NCBI GenBank assembly: GCA_038373885.1
Contig: JAWZYV010019913.1
Location: forward strand, 50,001 to 114,000
Source of the DNA: Cheiracanthium punctorium
Lineage: Eukaryota > Arthropoda > Arachnida > Araneae > Cheiracanthiidae
Length of the DNA stretch: 64,000 nt
Direction: 5' to 3'
In this document: one piece after another, positions 1 to 10,913 of the stretch
Numbering within the stretch: the stretch's first letter is position 1
Layout of the letters: each line of letters begins with the position of its first letter
Notes under the pieces: generated by a model
What the model saw: only the letters and a program-made list of their open reading frames with translations
Told to the model about the DNA's origin: nothing
Database searches by the model: none
Made by a program: the position numbers and the translations under genes

Positions 1-160
1 TATGTATACATATATATATATATATATATATATATGTATACATATATATATATATATATATATATATGTATACATATATATATATATATATATACATATA
101 CATGTATGTATACATGTATGTATACATATATATACATATACATGTATGTATATATATAAC
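1..160. repeat. TA/TATG-rich microsatellite in an NT5DC intron
   Basis: Alternating TA dinucleotides interrupted by TATG and CATG steps fill the left edge. The array ends shortly before the splice acceptor of the first visible exon. The reading frame crossing it is low-complexity Y/I/H and is not coding. Confidence 0.9.
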
Positions 161-217
161 TTTTATGTCACGTATGCATATAATAACTGTACTTACGTTT
201 GCATTTTATATTTACAG

Positions 218-304
218 AGAGAAATAAAAATTTTAAATTCTATAACATATCGTAAAGATGTTGCTTGGCTCCAGTCTTTACAGCATATGATTGAACAATT
301 ACAG
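218..304 (+). CDS. NT5DC2/NT5DC3: NT5DC2/3-like 5'-nucleotidase domain protein, internal exon
   Basis: This 87-nt exon has 29 codons in phase 0. It lies between a TTTACAG acceptor and a GTAACT donor. It encodes the segment REIKILN ... [13 protein letters not shown], which resembles the helical linker near the C-terminus of NT5DC2/NT5DC3 (known family feature: a REI start, then a tryptophan and a leucine/glutamine-rich helix). These proteins are HAD-superfamily 5'-nucleotidase-like. The catalytic DxD motif and most of the fold would be encoded upstream, outside the window. Exon identity rests on order and on the much stronger third exon. Which paralogue it is cannot be decided here. Confidence 0.8.
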
Positions 305-465
305 GTAACTCTTTTCATTCTTTCTTTGTATTTTAATTTGAGAGGAATTCATGTATACTTCATTAATGCAAGTAATTTGTTTAAAATCCATATTAACGGT
401 GTCTCATTCAAACAAAATTACAGTGAATGAAATGATTGTTTCCCCCCCAAAATATTATTTTGTAT

Positions 466-1229
466 CATTTAAAAACAGTTAAAAACACATTAAAATTTGT
501 TATGTAGCACTTTCAGTGGCAGCCACCACCTTCTTCAGCACAGGTCTTAGTTCTAAATGGCCAGCTCTCTTCCTCAGTAAGGCGTTCCACCCAGGATCTA
601 TCTGCGCATGCATCATATCATTTATAGTGCCATCTGTGGTTATAATTTGTAAGGCTTCCATATTTAGGGCATAATAACTATTTTTGTAATTGGCGAGTTT
701 TTGGCTATTGTTAAAGTTGATTTCTATGGGGTGTTCTTGGGCTATTTTTGCGAAGGCAGTAGTGGTTTTATTGAATTTAATGTCAGTTTGATGTTCCTTT
801 TTTCGGTCTTTGATTTTTTGTTTTGTCATGCCAATATAGCATCCTGGTTTATTAGTACTATTGTCTGTAAAGCTTAATTTATAAATACCGGTGGTTTCAT
901 CAGGATTAATATTATCTTTATCACTGCGAATGCGTTTGAAAATATTTTGATTGGGTTTTATGGGGATTTTGATATTTTTCTTTGCGGCTTCATTTGTGAT
1001 TTTTAGGGTGGCTTCCCTGCAGTAGAGAATGGCATTGGTAAATTTTAGTTTCGGATTTTGATAGTTATTAATTTGCTCCAGTTTTTTGATTCTCTTTTTG
1101 AAAAGGTTTTTTACTATTGATTCTGGGGTACCCCGGTGGCTGCCACCGAAAGTGCTACATAACGGATTTTAATGCGTTTTTAACTGTTTTTAAATGATTT
1201 TATACTATCCGTCATTTTGCTTTTAAATT
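466..1229 (-). mobile_element. Penelope-like element fragment with inverted terminal repeats
   Basis: An insertion in the NT5DC intron, read on the minus strand. The 3' end of the element at about 468-527 recurs inverted at about 1134-1196 (shared ATTTAAAAACAGTTAAAAAC, TTATGTAGCACTTTC and GGCAGCCACC), giving arms of about 60 bp. This matches the pseudo-LTR or inverted 5' truncation known for Penelope-like retroelements. A 12-bp direct repeat ATTATTTTGTAT flanks it (454-465 and 1230-1241) and is a candidate target-site duplication. The reverse transcriptase region is absent, so this is a 5'-truncated copy. Confidence 0.8.
500..1135 (-). pseudogene. GIY-YIG endonuclease domain of a Penelope-like element
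   Basis: The minus strand stays open from about 1135 down to the stop at 500, roughly 210 codons, well upstream of the first internal ATG at 829. The translation contains TTGIYKLSF, then GCYIGMTKQKIKDRKKEH. This is the GIY ... YIG pair followed by the Arg/Glu/His-rich helix of a GIY-YIG nuclease. In full Penelope-like elements this domain follows the reverse transcriptase and nicks the target. Here only the endonuclease end survives, with no in-frame stop, and the last codons lie inside the terminal repeat. It is probably not expressed on its own. It opposes the host gene's transcription. Confidence 0.82.
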
Positions 1230-1554
1230 ATTATTTTGTATATTTCATAGTTTTATTTTTCATTTTAAGAAGAAATGATGCATCAAAAATAGCCTAACTT
1301 TTTTTTCTCCTTTTGATTAGCTTAGACGATTTTAAGTTAACATTAACGTTTTTGTACTTTTTGAAGTATTTTAAAATTGTATCTTCAGTATATACAAAAA
1401 TTCTCTTTCACAAATTGAAAAATTTAAATGACTATTTCTTTTTGAGAGTTCAGCATCCCCCCCCTCCCCTCACTACATTTAATTTATGCTATGTACTTAT
1501 TTTGGTACTATTATTTACATATGTATACATTTATTTTATTTTAATTATTTTCAG

Positions 1555-1613
1555 CTTGTAGATGATACTAAAGATCTGGTCCAGCTTTTTATAGAAGAAC
1601 GCGACGAACTTAG
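1555..1613 (+). CDS. NT5DC2/NT5DC3: NT5DC2/3-like protein, penultimate exon
   Basis: A 59-nt exon between a TTTTCAG acceptor and the donor AG|GTAAGA. It encodes LVDDTKDLVQLFIEERDELR, with the final arginine codon split across the intron. In the NT5DC family this position holds a helix ending in an ERxELR-type motif just before the conserved FGSIFRT segment, and that order is preserved. The phase (two bases left over) joins exactly with the first base of the next exon at 3293. Confidence 0.85.
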
Positions 1614-2068
1614 GTAAGACAGCTTTTAAAAATATAGTAACCATTATAAGAAAAATGATGTTATTGGACAATGAAATTAGGCACTGAAAAAATTTTAAGT
1701 TAGCATTAATATGGAGAAGTATTAACTGTACATTTAACATGTGCCATTCCGTAAAGAGATGTAGCTGTATATTTCCTTAAAATCTGCCAAAAGCCATCGT
1801 TAATTCATTATCATACAAAAGAATGCATGAATTTCTACTTAGTGCTGGGTTTGCATTTACTCAGATTTTAGAGTAATTTACCCAAATTTTGTTGACTGTG
1901 ATGCAAAAAAAAAAAAAAAAACACTCACATAGTGGGTTTTGTACATACAAAAACCTGTATTTCTTAAGATAATGGGCCTTTGTGACCCACTTTTATCAGA
2001 CTTCAGCACGATACCTGTTAGTGTATTGACCAAATTCATTTTAATCGAACAGAAATGAATGAAATATA

Positions 2069-2689
2069 CTGGGGGATTCAAAATTCATCATCAATATTTG
2101 GTAGGGAGGTAGGGAATAAGAAAAGAATACTACTTCACATAGGAAAGAATGGGCACAAACGAACCCATCGCAGTGTAGGGGGCATTTTGTGTCCTCAACT
2201 CCCATTCACTTTTTGTACGATAGCTCAGATAAAATAAACTTAACTGGCAAAAGGAGTTTCGTACATCATGTTTTCCATCAACCCTATCTGAAGAAGTCGA
2301 TTGGAGCTAACTCCGGTGGCCAGCAAAGTGGTCCACTGTGACCAATCCATTGAGCTGCAAATTTTCTGGTCAGGTGACCACACACATCATCTGCAGTTGA
2401 TGATTGATCTTAGTGATTCGGTTCTTTGTCCACAATGGGCACCGGATTTATCTCAAATCGACTTCTATGTATGGAGGGTAATGAAAAACATGCTGTACAA
2501 AACCCCTGTTGCCAGTGTATTTTATTTTAACTGAGCTGTCGTAAGCGCATCACTGCGAATTATGGACACAAAATGCCCCCTACATTGCGATGGGTTCGTT
2601 TGTACCCATGCTTTCTTATGTGAAAAAATATTCTTTTTTTATTCCCTACCTCCCTACCAAATATTGATGATGAATTCTGAATTACCCTG
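2069..2689 (+). mobile_element. Deleted Tc1/mariner-type element with about 130-bp inverted repeats
   Basis: The ends read CTGGGGGATTCAAAATTC and, inverted, CAGGGTAATTCAGAATTC. Both sit inside TA dinucleotides (2067-2068 and 2690-2691). The arms stay alignable for about 130 bp: GGTAGGGAGGTAGGGAATA and the CGAACCCATCGCA stretch occur in both. The interior keeps one transposase scrap. It lies in the last NT5DC intron. Confidence 0.8.
2421..2534 (+). pseudogene. Tc1/mariner transposase scrap (third catalytic block)
   Basis: The frame starting at 2301 contains WAPDLSQIDFYVWRVMKNML from about 2436. This is the shape of the PDLxPxDFxLWxxLKxxVY block around the third acidic residue of mariner-type DDE/D transposases, where D is seen in place of E. 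Upstream catalytic blocks are missing, so this is non-functional. Confidence 0.7.
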
Positions 2690-3292
2690 TATGTAAAAGC
2701 TTATTGCTTTCTGAGCATTAAAATATGTTTATTATTAAAATTCTATAGAAATTTTTTCTTAACTTTCTTAGCAGGCTTTCGATCAATCAATAATCACAAT
2801 GAAATACTGTAATTTTGATTGTTGCTTTCATGGATTAGAACTGAAATTACAAGCATAATTGTGCCTGAAAGTGAAACGGTTAATTGTCATTAACATGTAC
2901 CGAATTTAATTTTTTATTTATGATAAAGTATAGAGCTTTATAACATACAGCTCTGGTGTGAGTCTTGAACTTTGTTTTTACTGTGTTTACATTAACATAA
3001 TCTTTTTAATATTTTGTGTGCAATTTTATTTATTATTGATAAGAAATGCTCTTATTTATCGGCTTATAAATTTATCTTTTGTTATCCAATATATAGTCAT
3101 AATATAAATTTGTGTCACCTAATGTGTAGCCACATAAAATCGGATTTTTGAACTTGAACATTTTAAAAGGGGGAAATATTTTGATTTGAAATAAATCAAA
3201 ATTTTTATTTTGTAACAACTATGTGCATGTGGACATATTGCATAACACTTATTGCATGCTTATACTGATTCTTATGTTTTTTCATTTTTTAG

Positions 3293-3497
3293 GATTCATA
3301 CAAAATCAAGATTCAATGAACAGTTTGGAAGCATATTTCGAACACATCATAATCCAACTTATTTCTCCAGACGATTATTTCGTTATTCAGATATTTATAT
3401 GAGCCATGTAACTAATCTTTTAAATTATTCTGTAAGTCACATTTTTTATCCTAGAAGGAGTGCATTACCTCATGAAAATCATGTTACATCTTTGTAA
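3293..3497 (+). CDS. NT5DC2/NT5DC3: NT5DC2/3-like protein, terminal exon with stop
   Basis: The acceptor TTTTTTAG precedes the exon, and the stop TAA is at 3495-3497. The product reads [20 protein letters not shown], then [20 protein letters not shown] and [13 protein letters not shown]. This is the conserved C-terminal block of NT5DC2/NT5DC3 ([28 protein letters not shown]). A GTAAGT at 3431 looks like a donor. I rejected it because the frame beyond it still matches the family (FYPRR ... PHE). The tail after PHE is short (NHVTSL), whereas the vertebrate proteins I know continue further. NT5DC proteins are predicted metal-dependent phosphatase-fold enzymes, NT5DC3 being linked to mitochondria. 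Substrate is not established from this sequence. Confidence 0.92.
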
Positions 3498-6400
3498 TAT
3501 TTTAAGGTTTTCTAGGTTAAAAAAAATCTTATTTCATATTGCTCCAAGAATTGACAATAATTGTTCTAGTTAGAGTGCAATAAAGTAATAATTAATCTTA
3601 TCTTATCTATATAAATACAAACTTTTAAAACTCTTTTTGGGTTGCTTTACAGGTTTGATATGTATCATTATGAATTTTTATTTTTAACTTTTTCTTTTAC
3701 TGAGTTAACATTAAAAAAATATTTTTTACTTGACAAAACTCTACTTGAATTATGTTTCAACTGTTTGTTCAACTGCTTTTTTTTCCCCCGTCTAGCAATT
3801 TTTCAAAATTAATTTGTTTCTCAATTGTTCTACAATCCCCCCCCCCACCTAAATCTGTGTATTTTTTCTTTATATATTCATTTTCACAATTATTTATCTC
3901 TACTTTGATTTGTGAAGCAACTTGGTTTAAAGATTTTTTTTCTATTGCTATTCATTGATTTTCTTAAAAAGCAAAATGCTGCACTCTGCAAATGATAAAA
4001 AAACAGTGGTATTTATCTTATAAAATGTTTAGTATATGAACAATTTATAAAATAAACATCATAAGTATATACTCTTGATACATTCTGGAGATTTTTAAGC
4101 CAATAGTGTTTGAAATTTGAGTCAAAATTGTTTTTTGAACTAAATTGTATATTTAGATGTTATACAAAATAGTTTTTTACTCTAGTTGCGTAATTTAATT
4201 TGAAAATTTGACAACTTGCAAAAAAATTAGTCATGTTCCAGTTGAAATGTAGAAACTTAATTTCTGATTGAAATATATATGTAATAAGTTTTTATAGTGT
4301 AATGTGCCATTTAATTCATAATTATTGTTTTTTTTTTTGCCACCACAAAAAGCCTGTATCTAATTGTGAAAACATTGTTAGATTTTTTTTAAAAATTAAT
4401 TTGTATGTACTGTCTTTTTCTTATCTTTATTATTTAAGATTAGAACCATATGGGTAGTTTGGGAATTGTATTCCCAATTGATTAAATTACTTTTCTTTGA
4501 TATCAAGATATGTTATTACTAATTCAATATTTTGTATAAAAGTGTTTTTTAATTTAGATATTTTAATTTTATGCTGTTCTCATATATGTACGTTTTAGGT
4601 TTATACAAACGAAGTTAACATTACTAATGAGATTATTTAACTTCTGCTCAATTTTTACATGAATTTTTAAAGATCTGTATTATTTTTTCATTCTAACTTT
4701 TGATTATATATTTGTAATAAACTTCAGTAATGTTTATCTTATGTGACTGTTTATATAAAGGGCTTGAATCCGAACTTTCTCAAGTTTCATGTTCAGTCAC
4801 ATTTATTTAACTCCCCTTTCCTCATAGTATACATTAACTATGTAGTGTTGAAATGCTTTTATTATTTTGCATTTAGTTGTTTTTGTTTATTTAAAAGTTT
4901 TACATTGTTTCTAGAATAATATCAGTATTAATATGGTTTTGCTTTAGTTCATTTTCAAAGTAACAAAATTTCTTGAAAACAAGAATTTGATTTTCTGCAT
5001 TATGTTCAAGAATGCATTTAAAATAAAAGTATTCAGTCATTTAGCTGTGTTGCAACTAGACACATTCAGTAATAATAGTAAAACAAGTTATTTTAAGGTC
5101 AATTATTAAAAAAAAAAAAAAAAAAAAGAAAACCCTATTTTACTGAAATGAATTTAAGACAAACACACAGACTTTAAGGTAGTTTTTCAAAAGAAAAAAA
5201 TACAAGAATTTCTTTCGACATGGTACTAAATTCATTGTTTGATAGTAAAGTGTGGTTTTGGTGCATTAAGGTTAGAATAGATTATTTAATGCCCACTACT
5301 TAACTTTCTGTTAATTTTATATCCAGAATAGTCTAAATTAATTTCTTAAAATATGAAAGTGAGTGACTGGAGTTCTTTTTATTGTATTACCAATACTGAA
5401 TAAAATGATAATAATTAACTTCTTTAGATGAATGAACAAACTTCTTAAAAACTGAATATTGATATCTTATATAATTTTCAGTAACATATGTACTGTCATA
5501 GATTAATGTAAGTTTTATAAGGAGATAAAAAATAGCTCAATATTTTTATAATGGTTAAACACAACTAATTGACTCATTTATAAAAAATAAAATTCTTAGT
5601 TTTCTGATATATGTTTTTTGAACATTGCGGAGACAGTTTTAATACCAAAAGTATGTATTTTTTCTAGTGTATTGTGATATTTTAACTTGCCTAATTTTGT
5701 GTTAAGTGCACACATGAACCCAATAGACTGTGATAGGAGTTAACACTTTCATCATACATTGTCACTGTAAGATAACTCATGATGTAGCTATGTTTTTAGT
5801 TCGCCATTAAAACTTGCTAAGTTCCTTTAAACTTATTTATGTTTCAGCTAAGTGAAAATCATTTTTTTTAATGATTATTTTAAATATCTTCAGAAACTTT
5901 CAGAAAATCAAATACTCTCATCATAAGGAATCATTTTCAATGTCTTAAATATTTTTTGTGATGATGCTTACATTTTTTATAGAGTAGACTATTTGTTCCT
6001 GTTATCTGTGTCTTGATAGTTTCCTCACGATCAGCATGTTCATGATTTCCCGCATACCATAGAGAGATTTCACTGTAGTTACTTTGTGTAGTGATAGTTT
6101 AGATATTTTGAATTTTGGAATCAATAATCCGAGCCTGTATTTGATATTTCTTTTTATGTTAAATTGTTTTTGTATTAAACGAATCTCTGTGATCACATCA
6201 TGTTTAAGTGCAGAAAGAAGAGCTCATTTTCTTTGTCCTTGCTAAAAATTTTTGGAATTTAGAATTTATCTTTTTAATGTTCAGTATATGATTTTTGATT
6301 AGCAGGTATCTGTAGCAGATGTGCCATTCTCAGTTTTTAATACAGTGGATAAGAAGCAAAATTTCTAACATACTAAAATGCAATAAATACTCTAAAATTT

Positions 6401-9050
6401 TCAGTACTCTTAATTACATGTTAAATTACTATAAATATTGGTAAATAAGAATTTATTAATTTAATAAAACTGTTTGACCATTGAAATTTTTGAATTAGAA
6501 ACAAAAAAACCTCATTTATCAAAATTACATAGGAACTAAATTTCAAATATATATATTTTTTTAATTTCAAAACTATAGTATGTAATTTTTATTAATGTGT
6601 CTGACTGGACAAAACAGTTCATTAAACTTTAATTTCTGTTATGTATTTTTGTAATTTTAAATATGAGTCAAAATAAGTTCATATTTAAGCATATTTGAAA
6701 GTCTAGAAGCCAAAAATCCAAATAATAATAATAATAAAATAAATTAATAAATTAAACTTATAAATATTGAATGAGTATATTTTTCCAACTATATAATAAA
6801 TTTTCTGGAGTTGTAATTTAAAGATTCAGTGCATTTAGTGATAGTAATCTAGTTTGAATCCTGTCCCCATTTTGGGTGTGTCTGTGCGTGCTATATGTTT
6901 CACAGTTAAAATTATATATCAATTTAAGCAGTTTTATATGTAATTAAAAAATAAATTATTTATATGTAAAATACAGAATGGAATCATTTATGGAACTCAT
7001 TCAAACAGGATTATTCCTTTTTACTGCAACTATTAATTTGATGTTACACTGATGCTATGATGTAATTATGTTTCTTTGAATGAAATTTGCCATATCTACT
7101 ATGATTTGATTACAAAATTTGCTTTTTTAAAGTCATTACTGGCCTGATTAGTAGGTCAGTAGAGGTAGCATTTTACGAAGATCATGACTGATAAATAATG
7201 AATAAGTTTGTTGATGTCTTGTTTTGCATGATCCTTTGATTGTTTCTTTAATTTTTGTTTGTGTGTATAGTTTTATTTTATGTGTAGTTAGTAAAAGTGT
7301 CTGTATTTAATTTTTGCCATAAAATTTGAATTTTATAAGAATGGATTTATGTAGTTTTTAAGTAATATATGTTTATTGTTTGTATGTATAAAGCTGTCAA
7401 TGTACATGATTAGTAATATATTCTTGGAAAAGTGATTAAAAAAAAATCGCATAAACTACAGAAAGCAGTTTTATGATGTAAGAGCACTCAATATATACAA
7501 ATCTTTTTTGTCATCTTGATGGGTTTATAATTTTGTAGATTATACACTGTGGTTGACTAATCATTTCTAAAACTTAATCCATATGGTAGCTATAATAAAT
7601 GATTTAACTATGTTTCATACTTCTACAATGTGAGTGATGTTTTGTAATTAAAATTTGTCATAAATATTATTTTAAAATTTCAATCAAGTTTTTACTGGTT
7701 TTAGTTCATGAAATCATTGTTTTAAGATATTTATAATAAACTGAATATAATTAGAAATCAGTATTTCCTTCTTATGAATTAAAAAGAAGAGAATAAATAC
7801 TCTTTAATCATCTTTATAATTTTTATGTATTTATATATTTTTAAATATTTCAATTATTGTAAATGTGGATGTGATTTTAACTGTGATATATTTAATTACT
7901 TTCAGTACATTTTCATGATAATAGAGCATCAAATTTACTGCCATATAAAAATAATAAAAATGCATGATATATTTATGTAGTTATTGTATTTGTTTTGGGG
8001 GGCATTATCAAGTGTAATTTCAATTCCAGATGGTGAAAATACTTTGTGTTTATGGGTTTCTCATAACATAAAGAAAATATATTACATAAATTGATTGCAT
8101 AGTTAAATTTTGCTTGTGCATCACTACTCTATTACTACTTAGTATTCAGTTATGTATTGTAATAAATTATCTATCTGAAAATATGTTTATTACTGAGCAA
8201 TTTAGAATTTATAGTAGTTTTTTAGCACTTATTTTAATGCAACCATCTAATTTGCTCAACAGTTCTTTAAAATTTCTATACAAGTGATGTGCCTACAAAG
8301 TTTAAGAATGCTTACAAAATCCAGACGTTGAAGTTTTTTATTATACTGATATTTTATAAAAGAAAAATAAGATTATATATATGTTAACACTTGATGCAAA
8401 TTATATAAATGTGGTGTTGTAATACTGAATGGAAATAAATGTGTGTAGATCTGTTTATTTGTGGTTTTTGTGTGTGTATGAGAGGGGAGTGAAAGCTGAT
8501 GAGCAATTTATAAAATGTAAAATATTTTCAGAATTTAAATCTAGAAGTTGATCCTTGTTATGCAGATGTTGCACTGTATTTAAGAGTACTATATTTTGCT
8601 AGTGAGTTCTTTAAAATGTTTTACTTTAAAACTAAACTAAATTGCAATGAATAATGCTCAGAACTAAAATTTAAAAAATATATATATCATTCACTTTTTA
8701 TCTGAACAAATACATATCCCTTTGCTTGCGATTTCAAGCTTTTGCTCTCAAGCTTTTGATTATGAGCAAAACAAATTATTGCAAACATATTCAGAAATAT
8801 TTATTAAAAATTACATTTTAATGGACTTAAAAAAAATTCTTTTCATTTTTATTATAGTTTTTCAAAAGTTATAATTCTTGTCAGAGTTAGTACTTCTTGT
8901 GAGTGGGTGTGCATGTGTGAATACTTATTTTATCCCCTCAAAGAGCATCTGACCATAGAATGGTATTATATATATATTGAGTGGTAGTTCTCAAGTCTGC
9001 AACAGATGAAATAGTAGGGATTTGCATAAGAAATCATTGCAAATAATTAA
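3498..9050. other. AT-rich 3' flank of the NT5DC gene: probable 3' UTR plus intergenic DNA
   Basis: No exon-like frame, no TIR and no recognisable transposon is visible over about 5.5 kb. This contrasts sharply with the rest of the window. AATAAA motifs are frequent, the first at 3579-3584 and another at 4051-4056, so polyadenylation could occur early or late. Poly(A) runs (about 5108) and TAAT-rich tracts are present. The real 3' end cannot be set without transcripts. Confidence 0.5.
3579..3584 (+). promoter_or_regulatory. Candidate polyadenylation signal AATAAA
   Basis: First canonical hexamer after the NT5DC stop, 82 bases downstream. Later hexamers could extend the 3' UTR. Confidence 0.4.
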
Positions 9051-9052
9051 TT

Positions 9053-9380
9053 TAGTATGAAGTTAATTTCTTAATTAAGAATCATTAAAAATTCCATTCA
9101 TTAATACCCCCCCAAAAAAAATTCATCTAGAAAATACTCCCTTAGTTATTGAATGGAATGAAATTTAATCTTTGAATCCATTACTACCTCCCCTCCTCTC
9201 CGTTTTTTTAGCATGAAGATAATTTCTCAATTAAGAAGCATTAAAAATTCCATAGATTAAAAAAAAAAAAAAAAAAAAAAAAAGAAATATCTAGAAAACA
9301 TCCCCTTAGTTATTGAATGGAATGGAATGGAATTTAATCTTTGAATCCATTACTACCTCCCCTCCTCTCTGCTTTTTAGA
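9053..9380. repeat. Tandem duplication of about 160 bp
   Basis: Two consecutive copies (about 9053-9209 and 9210-9380) share ATGAAG-TAATTTCT-AATTAAGAA, CATTAAAAATTCCAT, CCTTAGTTATTGAATGGAAT and CCATTACTACCTCCCCTCCT. They differ mainly in the length of an A run and in GGAAT repeats. Confidence 0.85.
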
Positions 9381-9684
9381 TAGTTATTTTAATACTCCCC
9401 CCCCCCCCCCCTAAAATTGAATGTAAGAACATTTTGATATTAATTTTTACTTATTTGCTAATCTACTTCGTCAAAACAGACTATTAGTTATTATAACAGC
9501 CGGCTTTGTTAAAAAAGTTCCTTAGCTTTGTGGCGCTCGATTGGCAATTCAGACCGCCATGTTGCTGATAGTTTAATTGAGCGATGGCAACATCTGCACT
9601 TTTGAGCATTGGAGCCATTTAAACACATTTTGACTAGCAATGAAAGCACTGGAATTAGGTGGTTACATCATGTGTTAAAGAGGA

Positions 9685-10303
9685 AAAAAAGGGTGTCTAC
9701 CGCTCTGGAAAATCCGGAAAGTCTGGAAAAAGCCGGGAAATTGGAAAATGGGTCCGGAAAGTCTGGAAAAAAACTGGGAAATTGGATAATGGGTCCAGAA
9801 AATTCCCCAAAAGAATTTTTTTTTTCGTGTCCTTTTTTTTACCTTTTCTCTCTAATTGTCAGACTGGAAACCGAAAGCAACTGCAACGCATTTTTCGGAC
9901 CGCGAAAGCATCAAGCCATGTGTTTGTATAAGGAGGGAAAAATGGGGGGCTCACAATCGTGACAAAGAGTAAAAGACAAATTAGCTTACTTGGTAACTTA
10001 TATCTTAGGACCATATTTCCAAGAACAGTTAATTCTATCAGAAAGTGCAACTACTTCTGTTTCTCAATTGATGAAAGCTTAATCCTGTATGTTAAAATTG
10101 ATTATTGAGTTAAAATGAGAGTTAAAGATGATTTGAGTTAAAATTGATTTCAAGAAGTTGTACAAAATATACAAATATAAAGACAAGGGAGGGGCATTAT
10201 GCTATTTTCCTAAGTAATATGCATTGGTCAGGAATATTTTTCCCAGGACCTCCCAAAAGTCAGGAAATTGACTTTCAGAAATTTGATAGACACCCTGTAC
10301 TGA
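9685..10303. mobile_element. Putative non-autonomous element with GGGTGTCTA ends
   Basis: GGGTGTCTACC near 9690 is mirrored by GATAGACACCC ending at 10303. The left part carries repeated GGAAAGTCTGGAAAA motifs, giving low-complexity GKSGK frames. No transposase and no clear target-site duplication are seen. Boundaries are approximate. Confidence 0.45.
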
Positions 10304-10905
10304 AATTGGATACTGCCTATTTTGACTGTATAGTTTTGCCATTTCAGTAAAAAACCATTGAAAAGTTTTTTCTTTTAATTTTCTTTAGAATGTATTGTTT
10401 AAATATGCAATTTTTTTTTTGTATTTCTTTCTCGTGTAAATTACAGTCATTGGCCATATTAATGCGATTACCAGCAGATATAAAATGTATCCTTTCCGAA
10501 CACGAAAGCTTCTAAACAAATTATTCGATTGAGCTCAAATTTGGTTTATATATTATAGACTACCCTTGTACAACTGGTGTTGATTTTCATGCATATAGGA
10601 TAGACAGTTCTTTTACAGGGCTATGAAAAAGAATTCTTATACATTACTTCCTATGGACACAAATTCTCAAAAGTGTACTAGCTTCTAAATGGTATATTCG
10701 ATATTAAGTGCAAATTGTGTATGCATATTCATAGTCGGATAAAAAAAATAAACTATCTGTGCACATGATACAAAACTATCCACAAAATCTTATTAGCCCA
10801 TGATATCAAGATATGTAGTGTGTATATGAACAAGCGTGTACATATATGTACAAATGTACATGCAATGCGCTTGCGCTATAGTGATTTAAAAATTTTTTCC
10901 TCAAG
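10304..10905. other. Spacer with no recognised feature
   Basis: AT-rich sequence of about 0.6 kb. I see no coding frame of note, no TIR and no match to another part of the window. Confidence 0.4.
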
Positions 10906-10913
10906 GTAATTAT

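Noticed and set aside
2..217. Open frame through the TA repeat joined to the first exon
   Set aside because: The Y/I/H-rich part is the translated microsatellite and ends at a splice acceptor. Only the 29 codons after it resemble NT5DC.
9609..9962. 117-codon frame rich in Gly, Lys and Ser
   Set aside because: It translates repeated GGAAAGTCTGGAAAA sequence of a non-coding element, and an overlapping frame does the same.
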